DNA of 34,304 nt from an uncultured Oscillospiraceae bacterium (GCA_949741215.1 CATJLA010000108.1:1-34304); one strand, 5' to 3'. Positions 23,695 to 32,064 are shown, counted from the stretch's first letter. The notes: generated by a model not told the origin, from the sequence alone. Made by a program: numbers and translations.

Positions 23695-24213
23695 ATGAAA
23701 AAACAGTTTTTGGAAACCGGGGAAATTGTAACCACACATGGAATAAAAGGTGAGGTTAAAGTTTACCCTTGGTGTGACAGCCCGGAGTTTTTACTGGATT
23801 TTGATCGTCTTTACTTGGATTCTGCCGGAAAAAAGCAGCTTACAGTAACCTCTGCCCGGCTGCAAAAGAATATGGTGCTGCTTACCTTTGAGGGTGTTGA
23901 TTCTATTGAGGACGCCAAGCCCTTACGGGGCAAAACCCTTTATTTGAACCGGGATGACGTGCAGATGGAAGAGGGCGAGTACTTCGTCCAGGATTTAATG
24001 GGCCTGGAAGTGGTAAATGCCGACGATCTGCGCCCCTATGGTACGCTTACCCAGGTAAGCCAAACCGGCGCTAACGATGTCTATCACATCCTTTTTCCGA
24101 ACCAGAAGGAATATTTGATTCCCGCCATTCCTCAGGTGGTTATCCGCACCGATTTGGAGGAGGGCAAAATGTATATCAGACCGTTAAAGGGGCTTTTTGA
24201 CGATGAGAATTGA
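23695..24213 (+). CDS. rimM: Ribosome maturation factor RimM
   Basis: 172 residues, the usual length. The N-terminal domain shows LETGEIVTTHGIKGEVKVYPWCDSPE (about 5-30), the standard RimM opening. The C-terminal PRC-barrel domain has EGEYFVQDLMGLEVV (near 95) and DVYHILFPNQKEYLIPAIPQVV. RimM helps 30S subunit maturation by binding S19 near the head of 16S rRNA. The ATG at 23695 has AAAGGA 7-8 nt upstream. Its end overlaps trmD by 11 nt, so translation is coupled. Confidence 0.95.
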   Translation: MKKQFLETGEIVTTHGIKGEVKVYPWCDSPEFLLDFDRLYLDSAGKKQLTVTSARLQKNMVLLTFEGVDSIEDAKPLRGKTLYLNRDDVQMEEGEYFVQDLMGLEVVNADDLRPYGTLTQVSQTGANDVYHILFPNQKEYLIPAIPQVVIRTDLEEGKMYIRPLKGLFDDEN

Positions 24214-24991
24214 TATAGCAACCCTTTTTCCGGAGGTCTGTGAGGCTTACACACAGGCCAGTATTATCGGCAGAGCGCAAAAGGCGGGCAAGATTACCAT
24301 CTGCTGTCATCATATCCGGGACTACACCCTGGATAAGCACCGCCGGGTGGACGACACCCCCTACGGCGGCGGTAAAGGAATGCTGATGCAGGCCGACCCC
24401 ATTTACCGCTGTTATGAGAGCGTAACCGAGCTGCTGCCCCAAAAGCCCCATGTGATCTACCTTTCTCCCCAGGGCAAAACTTTTACCCAGCAGCGGGCTG
24501 TTCAGCTTGCGGGACTGGAGCACATCTTTCTCATCTGCGGCCATTACGAGGGCGTGGACCAACGGGTTTTAGACGAAATTGTGGACGAGGAAATCTCCCT
24601 GGGCGATTTCGTCCTTACCGGTGGGGAGCTTGCCGCCTTAGCTGTAGCCGACGCCGTAGCCCGCCTGTGTGAGGGCGTTCTGGCAGAGGAGGTCTGTTTT
24701 ACAGAGGAGAGCCACTACAACGGCCTGCTGGAATACCCCCAGTACACCCGCCCCCCTGTGTGGCACGGCAGAGCCATTCCGGAGCTGCTGGCCAGCGGGC
24801 ACCATAAGAATATTGAAACCTGGAAGCGGCAAAAATCCCTGGAAGCCACCCGCCGTAAGCGCCCGGAGTTGCTGAAAACGGCAGCGCTCACCAAAGAGGA
24901 CATCGCTTTTCTCCGCCAATTAGAGCAGCAAATCGCTGATGAACAGGCATTTCTGCAGGAGCTGGAGCAAAAAATGGCCGAAGATCAGTAG
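24203..24991 (+). CDS. trmD: tRNA (guanine-N1)-methyltransferase TrmD
   Basis: 262 residues. It has the knot-forming SPOUT motifs: IATLFPEVCEAY start, DDTPYGGGKGMLMQADPI (about 50-67), YLSPQGKTFTQQ, LICGHYEGVDQRVLDE (about 110-125) and EISLGDFVLTGGELAA. TrmD methylates G37 of tRNAs next to the anticodon and prevents frameshifting. The ATG at 24203 lies inside rimM, with AAAGGGG upstream. The C-terminus carries an extra helical tail (LRQLEQQIADEQAFLQELEQ). rplS, which usually follows trmD, is not here. Confidence 0.96.
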   Translation: MRIDIATLFPEVCEAYTQASIIGRAQKAGKITICCHHIRDYTLDKHRRVDDTPYGGGKGMLMQADPIYRCYESVTELLPQKPHVIYLSPQGKTFTQQRAVQLAGLEHIFLICGHYEGVDQRVLDEIVDEEISLGDFVLTGGELAALAVADAVARLCEGVLAEEVCFTEESHYNGLLEYPQYTRPPVWHGRAIPELLASGHHKNIETWKRQKSLEATRRKRPELLKTAALTKEDIAFLRQLEQQIADEQAFLQELEQKMAEDQ

Positions 24992-25182
24992 CTTCTTTTT
25001 TAGGGGACGGGACAGCGCTTTTGTTTTTGCCGCCTTCCGGGAAGCCTTTTTCAGGCCGGTAAACAGGAGCCATGCGCCTCGTCCTAAAAGCAAAAAGAGG
25101 CATGAAAAGCCTGAAAAACCGTTGGATTTCCGTTGATATCCCTAAAAATGAAAGTTCTCACTTGGTACACCTGCTTAGATTG

Positions 25183-25211
25183 TTGAAAACTTTATAGTAA
25201 TCTTGTACAAT
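25183..25211 (+). promoter_or_regulatory. Upstream promoter toward the HPr gene
   Basis: TTGAAA (25183-25188), 17 nt, TACAAT (25206-25211). RNA would begin near 25218, directly before a small hairpin GGGG-TGAAAAG-CCCC. In the stretch 24992-25182 I see no gene and only weak hairpins after trmD. Confidence 0.5.
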
Positions 25212-25290
25212 CAAAAGGGGGTGAAAAGCCCCAATAACTATCCAACAAGCAGAACTTTGCCTTTTTCTGGCTCTGATTTTCAAAAATAGA

Positions 25291-25319
25291 TTGACGAAAT
25301 TTGAAAATGTGCTTATAAT
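25291..25319 (+). promoter_or_regulatory. Main promoter of the HPr gene
   Basis: TTGACG (25291-25296), 17 nt, perfect TATAAT (25314-25319). The HPr ATG is about 100 nt downstream. Confidence 0.8.
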
Positions 25320-25423
25320 GCTTATCAAAGGGCGGTTTGTGCAGAAGGCGGCTGTGCCTGAGGCCGGCGCCCTGGTCATTTGGTTGGATGATTGATGAAT
25401 TGAAAGTGGGAGAGTATGTAGTT

Positions 25424-25687
25424 ATGTTTGTGAAAGAAGTTATGGTTCAAAATCAGGTTGGCTTACATGCCCGTCCGGCTACCTTCTTTATCCAAAAGGC
25501 GAATGAATTTAAGTCCTCGATTTGGGTGGAAAAGCAGGAGCGCAGAGTAAATGCCAAAAGCTTGCTGGGCGTTCTTTCCTTGGGGATTGTAGGCGGAACT
25601 ACAATCCGGGTTATTGCTGACGGCTCTGATGAGCAGGCTGCGGTGGAAGGTTTAATTAAGCTGGTCGAGTCCGGCTTCACCGAGTAA
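25424..25687 (+). CDS. HPr-family phosphocarrier protein
   Basis: 87 residues, the HPr length. VQNQVGLHARPATFFIQKA contains the phosphorylated histidine (about residue 14), and RRVNAKSLLGVLSLGI contains the regulatory serine (near 46) phosphorylated by HPr kinase in Firmicutes. HPr passes phosphate from enzyme I to sugar-specific PTS enzymes, and in its Ser-P form works with CcpA in carbon catabolite control. No ptsI gene is adjacent. The ATG at 25424 has GGGAG about 11-13 nt upstream, a somewhat long spacing. Earlier in-frame starts would add residues unlike HPr. It is a single-gene unit with its own promoter and strong terminator. Confidence 0.92.
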   Translation: MFVKEVMVQNQVGLHARPATFFIQKANEFKSSIWVEKQERRVNAKSLLGVLSLGIVGGTTIRVIADGSDEQAAVEGLIKLVESGFTE

Positions 25688-25714
25688 TTTTACCTATCAT
25701 GACAAATGGCTGAT

Positions 25715-25761
25715 TGCGCCGCTCCGGCAGTTAAAACCGGTGCGGCGCAGTTTTCTTTTTT
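25715..25761 (+). terminator. Terminator of the HPr gene
   Basis: TGCGCCGC (25715-25722) pairs with GCGGCGCA (25742-25749). An inner CCGG/CCGG pair extends the stem, and TTTTCTTTTTT follows. Confidence 0.9.
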
Positions 25762-25831
25762 CTTCCTGCGGCTCGGTTTCAGCCCCGCAGAATAAAAGCA
25801 ACCACTTCGTCACAAAAAGGAGGCCGCCCTT

Positions 25832-27682
25832 ATGCCCAATCCAAGACTGCCCTACCTGGTTGAAAAGGTAAAAAAGCTCCCCTACGAGCCAGGGGTTTAT
25901 ATTATGCGGGATAAATCCGGCACCGTTATCTATGTAGGCAAGGCCAAGGCTCTGCGCAACCGGGTAAGCAGCTATTTCCACAGCGTGGAAAAGCACCTGG
26001 AAAAGGTTTACAGCATGGTAATGAATGTTTATGACTTCGATTATATCGTTACCGACAGCGAGTTTGAGGCCCTGGTGCTGGAATGCAGTATGATCAAGCA
26101 ATATAACCCCAAGTATAACATTCTGCTCAAGGATGATAAGGGTTACCACTATATCCGCATCTACCCGCCCAAATGGAGCCGTATCACCGCCGAAAAGCAG
26201 CGGGACGAAGCGGAAGCCCAATATATCGGCCCTTACATGAGCTCCTATGTGGTGCGGGAAACAGTGGACGAGGTGAACCGGGCATTCCAGCTGCCTACCT
26301 GCGGCAAGCAGTTCCCCCAGGATTTCCGCAAAGGCCGCCCCTGCCTGAACTTTCATATCAAGCAGTGTATGGGGGTATGCACCGGCAAAATTTCAGCGGA
26401 GGAGTACCAGGAGGTGCTGGACCAGGCACTGGACTTTATCAAAGGCGGCTCCAATGAAACCATGAAGCTTTTACAGCAGCGGATGGAGCAGGCTGCAGAG
26501 AACCTGGACTTTGAAAAAGCAGCCCGCTACCGGGATAGGATCCGGGCCATTGAGCGGATTCACGAGCACCAAAAGGTTATCTTCACCAAAGCGGACGACC
26601 TGGATGCCGTAGCCGCTGCCCAAAACGGGGATACTGTCTGTATCGTACTGTTGAAAATCCGGCAGCACCGCCTGGTGGATAAGCAGGAATTTATGATAGG
26701 CCAAAGCGAGAGCTTAGAGCAGGCCCGTCGGGAATTTTTGCTGCGGTACTACACCGGAGCGGGAGGCAGCGACGTCCCAAAAACCGTAGCCCTGGACGGC
26801 GACTGCCTGGAAATGGAGCTGATAGCCCGCTTTTTGCGGGAAAAGCTGGGCAAAAAGGTAGAGCTTACTGTCCCGGCTCGGGGGGACCTGAAAAAGCTGG
26901 TGGAAATGGCCCGGAACAACGCCTCCCAGCGGCTTTCTCACGAAACGGCCCACTCCGGACGGGAAATTGCCGCCCTGGATGAGCTTGCCCGCCTTCTTGG
27001 CCTGCCCCACCCGCCGGAGTATATTGAAGCCTACGATATCTCAAACATCGGCTCGGACACAGTGGTAGCCGGCATGGTAGTGTACGAAAATGCCCGCCCC
27101 TTAAAAAGCGCCTACCGCAAGTTTGCCATTCAAACGGTAGTGGGCACCGACGACTACGCCAGTATGCGGGAGGTTTTAACCCGCCGGTTTCGTCGCTACC
27201 ATGAGGAGCAGGAGCTGGGTACCCCCTTTGCCCGGCTGCCGGATTTAATCCTGTTGGACGGCGGCGCAGGCCATTTGTCTGCGGCCCTGCCGGTGCTTGC
27301 GGAGGCCGGGGTCTCGGTGCCGGTGTTTGGCATGGTAAAGGATAACCGCCATAAAACCCGTGCCATCGCCGCTACCGGGGGCGAGATTGCCATTTCTTCT
27401 TACCGCTCGGCCTTCACGCTGGTTTCCGCCATTCAGGAGGAGGTTCACCGGTATTCCATCCAGTATTCCCGTTCCAAGCACCAAAAAAGCAGCTTTGAGC
27501 TTGCGCTGACGCAGGTGCCGGGCATTGGCCCGGGGCGTGCAAAGGCGTTGTACCGGAAGTTCAAAACCCGCAAGGCCATGGAGCAGGCCACCCTGGAGGA
27601 ACTCTGCGCCGCTGAGGGCATGACCAAACCGGCGGCGGAACATCTCTACGAATTTCTGCATCAGCCGGAGGGTGAGGCTTGA
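25832..27682 (+). CDS. uvrC: Excinuclease ABC subunit C
   Basis: 616 residues with the UvrC domain order. The GIY-YIG nuclease (about 14-95: PGVYIMRDKSGTVIYVGKAKALRNRVSSYF) makes the 3' cut. The UVR domain (about 205-240: MEQAAENLDFEKAARYRDRIRAIE) binds UvrB. The RNase H-like domain (about 385-540: YDISNIGSDTVVAGMVVYENARP, LILLDGGAGHL) makes the 5' cut. Helix-hairpin-helix motifs (about 555-610: VPGIGPGRAKALYRKF) bind DNA. The ATG at 25832 follows AGGAGG by 8 nt. It starts 70 nt after the HPr terminator, and I see no clear promoter of its own. Confidence 0.97.
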   Translation: MPNPRLPYLVEKVKKLPYEPGVYIMRDKSGTVIYVGKAKALRNRVSSYFHSVEKHLEKVYSMVMNVYDFDYIVTDSEFEALVLECSMIKQYNPKYNILLKDDKGYHYIRIYPPKWSRITAEKQRDEAEAQYIGPYMSSYVVRETVDEVNRAFQLPTCGKQFPQDFRKGRPCLNFHIKQCMGVCTGKISAEEYQEVLDQALDFIKGGSNETMKLLQQRMEQAAENLDFEKAARYRDRIRAIERIHEHQKVIFTKADDLDAVAAAQNGDTVCIVLLKIRQHRLVDKQEFMIGQSESLEQARREFLLRYYTGAGGSDVPKTVALDGDCLEMELIARFLREKLGKKVELTVPARGDLKKLVEMARNNASQRLSHETAHSGREIAALDELARLLGLPHPPEYIEAYDISNIGSDTVVAGMVVYENARPLKSAYRKFAIQTVVGTDDYASMREVLTRRFRRYHEEQELGTPFARLPDLILLDGGAGHLSAALPVLAEAGVSVPVFGMVKDNRHKTRAIAATGGEIAISSYRSAFTLVSAIQEEVHRYSIQYSRSKHQKSSFELALTQVPGIGPGRAKALYRKFKTRKAMEQATLEELCAAEGMTKPAAEHLYEFLHQPEGEA

Positions 27683-27811
27683 CAAGCTGCCGTTTTTATA
27701 TGATAATAAGTAAAACAGCGCATCATAAAGCTGTTGGGACGTCGCGCATTTTAGCTGTGCAGGAGCTCCCATTCAGTTCCCCAAAAAACAAGAAGATAAG
27801 CAGGTGATTTT

Positions 27812-28459
27812 TTGAACGCTCTTATAAAACAAGCGAATGAACTGTTACAAAACCACGGCTTTTCGTATGCTTTTTGCGGCGGATGGGCGATCGATTTGTT
27901 TCTTTGGACAGAAACGCGGAAGCATGGCGATATTGACATTCTTGCCTATTGGCCGGAACGGGACACGATTATTCAGTATATGCAGTCCCTTGGGTTTCAG
28001 GTATATGAAATGCTTGGTGGCGGAAAGGTTCATCATATTACCGATATTCATCATCAGATAAAAGAAAAAAGAAATATTTTTTGCTGTACACAGGACTGTG
28101 AGATGGTGAGCTTATCAGCAACAGATGAAGCGGATATCTATTATCTCGATTTCAAGCACATCAGGCAGACAAAATTAAATTTTATTGAATTTTTGTTCAA
28201 CAGCAAAGACGATACGGATTTGTTGTATGCACGCAACCCAGCTGTTAAATTGGCGCTGGCCGATGCTGTTTTATATAACGGCAGTTTGCCGTATCTGTCG
28301 CCGGAAATGTGCCTGCTTTATAAGTCTACAGATACCGAGAGAGAAGGCTATCAAAACGATTATGACAATGCCATAGCGAACATGAACCAACGGCAAAAAA
28401 GGTGGCTGGATAACGCTTTGGCAACCATGTATCCTGAAGGCCATAAATGGAGATTATAA
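27812..28459 (+). CDS. Nucleotidyltransferase-fold protein (aminoglycoside/lincosamide nucleotidyltransferase-like)
   Basis: A 215-residue protein starts at TTG (27812) with AGGTGA 4-5 nt upstream. FCGGWAIDLFLWTETRKHGDIDILAYWPERD (about 21-51) is the catalytic motif of minimal nucleotidyltransferases like ANT(2'') and LnuA: GGW, TRxHxDIDI with the metal-binding aspartates. Later parts differ from the known resistance enzymes, so the substrate (antibiotic or other) is uncertain. The gene is clearly more AT-rich than its neighbours (for example AAATTAAATTTTATTG at 28174) and stands between housekeeping genes uvrC and rsmD. A GGGACGT motif copy lies just before it. Recent acquisition by transfer is likely. 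Confidence 0.75.
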   Translation: MNALIKQANELLQNHGFSYAFCGGWAIDLFLWTETRKHGDIDILAYWPERDTIIQYMQSLGFQVYEMLGGGKVHHITDIHHQIKEKRNIFCCTQDCEMVSLSATDEADIYYLDFKHIRQTKLNFIEFLFNSKDDTDLLYARNPAVKLALADAVLYNGSLPYLSPEMCLLYKSTDTEREGYQNDYDNAIANMNQRQKRWLDNALATMYPEGHKWRL

Positions 28460-28578
28460 TGTTAAGTAAGGGGAATAGGGTATGTGCTTTGCATGTCAGC
28501 CTGTTGGCACAGCCTCTATTTTGCCTTGCCGAACGGATTATAAATATTTTTATAAACTTATAAAATAAGGAAATTGCT

Positions 28579-29139
28579 ATGAAAGTAACCACAGGAACCG
28601 CAAGAGGACGAAATTTAGCCGCCCCCCAGGGGCTTTCTACCCGGCCTACCTCAGATATGCTGAAGCAGGCGCTTTTCAATATCATCCAGTTTGAGGTGGA
28701 AGGGTCTACCGTGCTGGATTTATTTGCGGGCTCCGGCCAGCTGGGAATTGAAGCATTAAGCCGCGGGGCAAAGCAAGCGGTTTTTGTGGATAAAAGCAGG
28801 GAGGCCCAGGAGATCATCCGGCAAAACCTGCTGCACACGGGGCTGCAGGCCTCCGCCCAGGTTGTGGCTATGGAGGCGTCAAGCTTTTTGGCCGGCACCA
28901 AGCTCCAATTTGACCTTGCCTTCTTAGACCCCCCTTACCAGCAAGACATCCTGCCCTCCCTGCTGCCTGTTGTAGCCGGGAAGATGAGCAGCTTCGGAGT
29001 CATCCTCTGCGAAACGGAAAAGGGTGAACTCCTGCCTGAAACTGCCGGGGATTTTGAGAAGAAAAAGGAATATCGCTACGGCAAAAGCCAACTGACGGTC
29101 TACCGCAAAAAGGACGAACCGGACCAACAGCCTGAATAG
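28579..29139 (+). CDS. rsmD: 16S rRNA (guanine(966)-N(2))-methyltransferase RsmD
   Basis: 186 residues. GRNLAAPQGLSTRPTSDMLKQALFNII (about 10-37) is the RsmD opening, VLDLFAGSGQLGIEALSRGA (about 48-66) is the SAM-binding motif, and FDLAFLDPPYQQ (near 113) is the catalytic DPPY. RsmD methylates G966 of 16S rRNA. The ATG at 28579 has AAGGA about 8 nt upstream. In many Firmicutes rsmD is next to coaD, as here. Confidence 0.94.
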   Translation: MKVTTGTARGRNLAAPQGLSTRPTSDMLKQALFNIIQFEVEGSTVLDLFAGSGQLGIEALSRGAKQAVFVDKSREAQEIIRQNLLHTGLQASAQVVAMEASSFLAGTKLQFDLAFLDPPYQQDILPSLLPVVAGKMSSFGVILCETEKGELLPETAGDFEKKKEYRYGKSQLTVYRKKDEPDQQPE

Positions 29140-29226
29140 TAGCCGCAAAACTGCCCGGCCCAGGACGTCCCCGGAAAAGGTGGAAAAACAACCCGAAATA
29201 AGCCAAAACTATGGCAAAACAGAGCT

Positions 29227-29264
29227 AAACCAGCCCAAAATCAATCAAAAATCAGCTGGTTTTT
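29227..29264 (+). terminator. Probable terminator of rsmD
   Basis: AAACCAGC (29227-29234) pairs with GCTGGTTT (29255-29262), followed by TTTG. The loop is 20 nt, so it is moderate in strength. coaD lies 60 nt downstream and may be read through. Confidence 0.5.
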
Positions 29265-29321
29265 GACGAAAAATCCGCCGCACCCTCGTTTCCATGTATA
29301 GAAGAAAGGATGAGCCAAACT

Positions 29322-29828
29322 GTGAGTATTGCAGTCTGTCCCGGCAGCTTTGACCCTATTACCAACGGGCACCTGGATATTATCCGCCGCGCCAGCAAGC
29401 TGTTTGAGCAGGTAATTGTGCTGGTGATCATAAATGTGGACAAAACCCCCACCTTTACTGACAATGAACGGGTGGAAATGGCCCAAAAAGCGGTTGCCGG
29501 CCTGCCAAACGTCACGGTGGACTGCTTTAACGGCCTGCTGGTGGATTATGTCCGTAAGGCAGGGGCCACGGCTATTATCAAGGGCCTGCGGATGGTAACC
29601 GACTTTGAGTACGAGTTCCAGATGGCATTGGTGAACAAAAAGCTGCTGCCTTATGCCGAAACGGTGTTTTTAACCGCCAACAACGAGCATCAGTATTTAA
29701 GCTCCAGCGTGGTGCGGCAGGTGGCCCGGTTTGGCGGGGATGTAAGCGGGTTTCTTCCCAAAGAGATTTACGGCCAGGTAATAGCGCGGCTCTGCCCGGA
29801 AAGGCAGGGGGCAAATGGGCTGCAGTGA
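29322..29828 (+). CDS. coaD: Phosphopantetheine adenylyltransferase
   Basis: 168 residues from GTG at 29322. SIAVCPGSFDPITNGHLDIIRRA holds the TxGH-type nucleotide-binding motif. ERVEMAQ, KGLRMVTDFEYEFQMALVN (about 84-102) and YLSSSVVRQVA follow, all standard CoaD blocks. It makes dephospho-CoA from 4'-phosphopantetheine and ATP. The ATG at 29310 touches AAAGG directly and leaves no spacer, while GTG has AAGGA about 11 nt upstream, so GTG is the better start. The C-terminus is a few residues longer than usual. Confidence 0.95.
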   Translation: MSIAVCPGSFDPITNGHLDIIRRASKLFEQVIVLVIINVDKTPTFTDNERVEMAQKAVAGLPNVTVDCFNGLLVDYVRKAGATAIIKGLRMVTDFEYEFQMALVNKKLLPYAETVFLTANNEHQYLSSSVVRQVARFGGDVSGFLPKEIYGQVIARLCPERQGANGLQ

Positions 29829-29915
29829 CGTCCCGCAGGCTTTGTTGTGCAAAAGCCTGGGGTGAAGCACCCTATGGATTGGAAAAACTGCCTGGCAAGG
29901 GGCTTAACCGCCTTT

Positions 29916-29944
29916 TTGACTGGGCTTTGAAATAGAGTTTTATT
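29916..29944 (+). promoter_or_regulatory. Possible promoter of the coiled-coil gene at 29977
   Basis: TTGACT (29916-29921), 17 nt, TTTATT (29939-29944). The -10 is weak. Two small hairpins (CAGGCTTT/AAAGCCTG and GGGTG/CACCC) lie between coaD and this site without a T-run. Confidence 0.4.
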
Positions 29945-29976
29945 GTATGCGCTGGGGAAATTTAGGAGGTTTTTCA

Positions 29977-30435
29977 ATGAACATCGAAGAAATTTTGGAT
30001 ACACTGGACGATATGCTGGATAAAGCCTGGAGCCTGCCTCTTTCTGGCGGCCGATGTGTAGTGGACGCAGACAAGGTGCGGGATTTGATCGACGATATCC
30101 GGTTGAATATGCCCTCGGAGATCAAGCAGGCCAAGGCGGTAGTGTCGGACAGGGGGGATATTATCACCACGGCCCGGCGGGAGGCGGAGGCCATTGTCCG
30201 CAAGGCGGAGGAACGGGCCCGCGCACTGATTGCTCAGGAGGAGGTTGTGCGTCAGGCACAGGAGCGAGCTGCTGAAATCATGGCCCAGGCGCAAACAAAG
30301 TCCCGGGAGATGCGCCAGGCGGCCTACGATTTTTCTGACAACATGCTTCGTCAAACGGAGGAGACGCTGGCACAGTCTCTTTCTCACGTTAAATCTACCC
30401 GGTCGGCGCTGCGGTCGGCAGGAACGCACCGGTAA
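29977..30435 (+). CDS. Coiled-coil protein, ATP synthase b-subunit/DivIVA-like, of unknown function
   Basis: 152 residues. After a short start (MNIEEILDTLDDMLDKAWSL) comes VVDADKVRDLIDDIRLNMPSEIKQAKAV and then a long Ala/Glu/Gln/Arg coiled coil (about 65-140). Proteins with this layout lie near coaD in many Clostridia and are annotated as ATPase or cell-division initiation protein. There is no membrane segment, so it is not a true F0 b subunit. A cytoskeletal or septum-related role is a guess from the DivIVA-like pattern. The ATG at 29977 has AGGAGG 8 nt upstream. Confidence 0.75.
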   Translation: MNIEEILDTLDDMLDKAWSLPLSGGRCVVDADKVRDLIDDIRLNMPSEIKQAKAVVSDRGDIITTARREAEAIVRKAEERARALIAQEEVVRQAQERAAEIMAQAQTKSREMRQAAYDFSDNMLRQTEETLAQSLSHVKSTRSALRSAGTHR

Positions 30436-30449
30436 AACAAATGCCAAAT

Positions 30450-30506
30450 AAAACAGAGGAATGAAGCGATCTGCATGCTGCTTCGTTCCTCTGTTTTGCT
30501 TTTTGT
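30450..30506 (+). terminator. Terminator of the coiled-coil gene
   Basis: A 17-bp stem (30451-30467 with 30480-30496, one T-G pair) is followed by TTGCTTTTTG. It lies 15 nt after the stop. Confidence 0.9.
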
Positions 30507-30521
30507 AGGATTGCTTTGCCA

Positions 30522-30560
30522 AGGCTGCCTGGAATATTTCCCGGCAGCCTGTTGTTTTTC
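30522..30560 (+). terminator. Second terminator-like hairpin
   Basis: AGGCTGCC (30522-30529) pairs with GGCAGCCT (30543-30550), with an inner GG/CC, followed by GTTGTTTTTC. It probably backs up the terminator 25 nt upstream. I see no gene between here and the malic enzyme gene. Confidence 0.6.
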
Positions 30561-30704
30561 TGTTGGTTCTATTCGCTTCATCGGGATAGATGCTGCCGCT
30601 GCACTTAACACCTATTGACGAGGCGCACCGGTTCACTGCAGGTTTTGCGGATTGATCCTTCAGAAGTTTTGCTTCCCGGCTGGCCTTGAATTAGGCTGTA
30701 TCAC

Positions 30705-30727
30705 AATAAACCGGCACTTACGTCCCG
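30705..30727. repeat. 23-nt repeat, copy 2 (first copy at 14723-14745)
   Basis: AATAAACCGGCACT followed by TACGTCCCG, one base different from the copy 16 kb away. It lies just downstream of the malic enzyme stop codon. Confidence 0.7.
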
Positions 30728-30737
30728 AAAAAAAGGG

Positions 30738-31910
30738 CTACAGACGGGCTGCCCCGGTTTTTCTGGCAGCTTCCATCACCGCTGCTGCTACTGCCGGCGC
30801 AATTCTTGGGTCAAACGCTTTGGGCAGCACATATTCTGCGGAAAGCTCCTCTGGAGTGATCAGACCCGCAATGGCGTAAGCTGCCGCTATTTTCATCTCC
30901 TCGTTGATGGCTTTTGCCCGCACATCCAGCGCCCCACGGAACAAGCCCGGGAACACCAGCACATTATTCACCTGGTTTGGGTAGTCCGACCGGCCGGTGC
31001 CCACCACTTTGGCGCCTCCGGCTTTGGCCTCGTCCGGCAGAATTTCCGGCACCGGGTTGGCCATAGCGAACACAATAGCATCCTGATTCATGGTGCTTAC
31101 CATCTCGGCAGTTACCAGGTTGGGGGCGGATACTCCAATAAACAGGTCGGCCCCAACCAAAGCGTCCTTCAGGGCGCCCTGCTTCCGCTTCAGGTTGGTG
31201 ATCTTTGCCATTTCCTGCTGAGCGCCGGTGAGGCCCTCCATACCCTCGCAAATAATCCCGGACTTATCGCACATGGTTAGGTGCTTTAGTCCTACCTGCA
31301 TTAACAGCCGGGCAATGGAAATGCCCGCAGAGCCTGCCCCGTTGATGACTGCACGGATCTCCGAAAGCTGCTTGCCCACCACCTTCAGGGCATTGAGCAC
31401 TCCGGCCAGCACTACGATAGCGGTGCCGTGCTGATCGTCGTGAAAAACCGGGATATCCAGTTCCTCCTTCAGCCGGCGTTCGACCTCAAAGCACCGAGGG
31501 GCGGAGATGTCCTCCAGGTTAATGCCGCCGAAGGTAGGAGCCAAATACTTTACCGTTTTGATAATCTCCTCCGGGTCCTTGGTATCCAGGCAGATGGGGA
31601 AGGCATCCACCCCGGCAAAGGCCTTAAACAATACTGCTTTGCCCTCCATCACAGGCATGCCGGCCTCGGGGCCGATATCCCCCAAGCCCAGCACGGCAGT
31701 GCCATCGGTTACCACGGCAACCAGGTTCCACTTGCGGGTATACTCGTATACCTTGTCTTGGTCCCTGTGGATTTCCTTACAGGGCTCTGCCACACCGGGG
31801 GTATAGGCAACCGCCAGGTCGTGAGCGTCCTTTACGGGAACCGTGGGGGTAACTTCCAGCTTACCACGATGATTTTTGTGCAGCAAAAGAGATTCTTCTT
31901 TAACATCCAT
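30738..31910 (-). CDS. NAD(P)-dependent malic enzyme
   Basis: 390 residues, the short bacterial malic enzyme form. VAYTPGVAEPC (about 34-44) holds the catalytic tyrosine, and VTDGTAVLGLGDIGPEAGMPVMEGKAVLFKAFAGVDAFPICLDT (about 68-112) is the family core with the catalytic lysine. FHDDQHGTAIVVLAG (near 155) binds metal, and INGAGSAGISIARLL (near 190) is the nucleotide-binding loop. It converts malate to pyruvate and CO2, or runs in reverse. The ATG at 31910 has AGGAGG 9 nt upstream. Its last codons overlap a weak terminator (GGGGC / GCCCT plus seven T, ending near 30727). Confidence 0.95.
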   Translation of the reverse strand: MDVKEESLLLHKNHRGKLEVTPTVPVKDAHDLAVAYTPGVAEPCKEIHRDQDKVYEYTRKWNLVAVVTDGTAVLGLGDIGPEAGMPVMEGKAVLFKAFAGVDAFPICLDTKDPEEIIKTVKYLAPTFGGINLEDISAPRCFEVERRLKEELDIPVFHDDQHGTAIVVLAGVLNALKVVGKQLSEIRAVINGAGSAGISIARLLMQVGLKHLTMCDKSGIICEGMEGLTGAQQEMAKITNLKRKQGALKDALVGADLFIGVSAPNLVTAEMVSTMNQDAIVFAMANPVPEILPDEAKAGGAKVVGTGRSDYPNQVNNVLVFPGLFRGALDVRAKAINEEMKIAAAYAIAGLITPEELSAEYVLPKAFDPRIAPAVAAAVMEAARKTGAARL

Positions 31911-32064
31911 AGTTTACTTCCTCCTAAAATCAGGCTATATTTTCAACATTTACCAGTTGTCTTTGTCAAGGACAAGAGTGCCGCCCTATCATTCTCCACC
32001 TCCAAATAAGCCTCCTGCTATTTCGCCAACAGCAAGTCAACTCATTCCGGAGCAACATTCCAAT

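Noticed and set aside
25221-25289. 22-codon GTG frame after the upstream HPr promoter
   Set aside because: AAGGGG touches the start codon, leaving no spacer, and the peptide has no recognisable feature.
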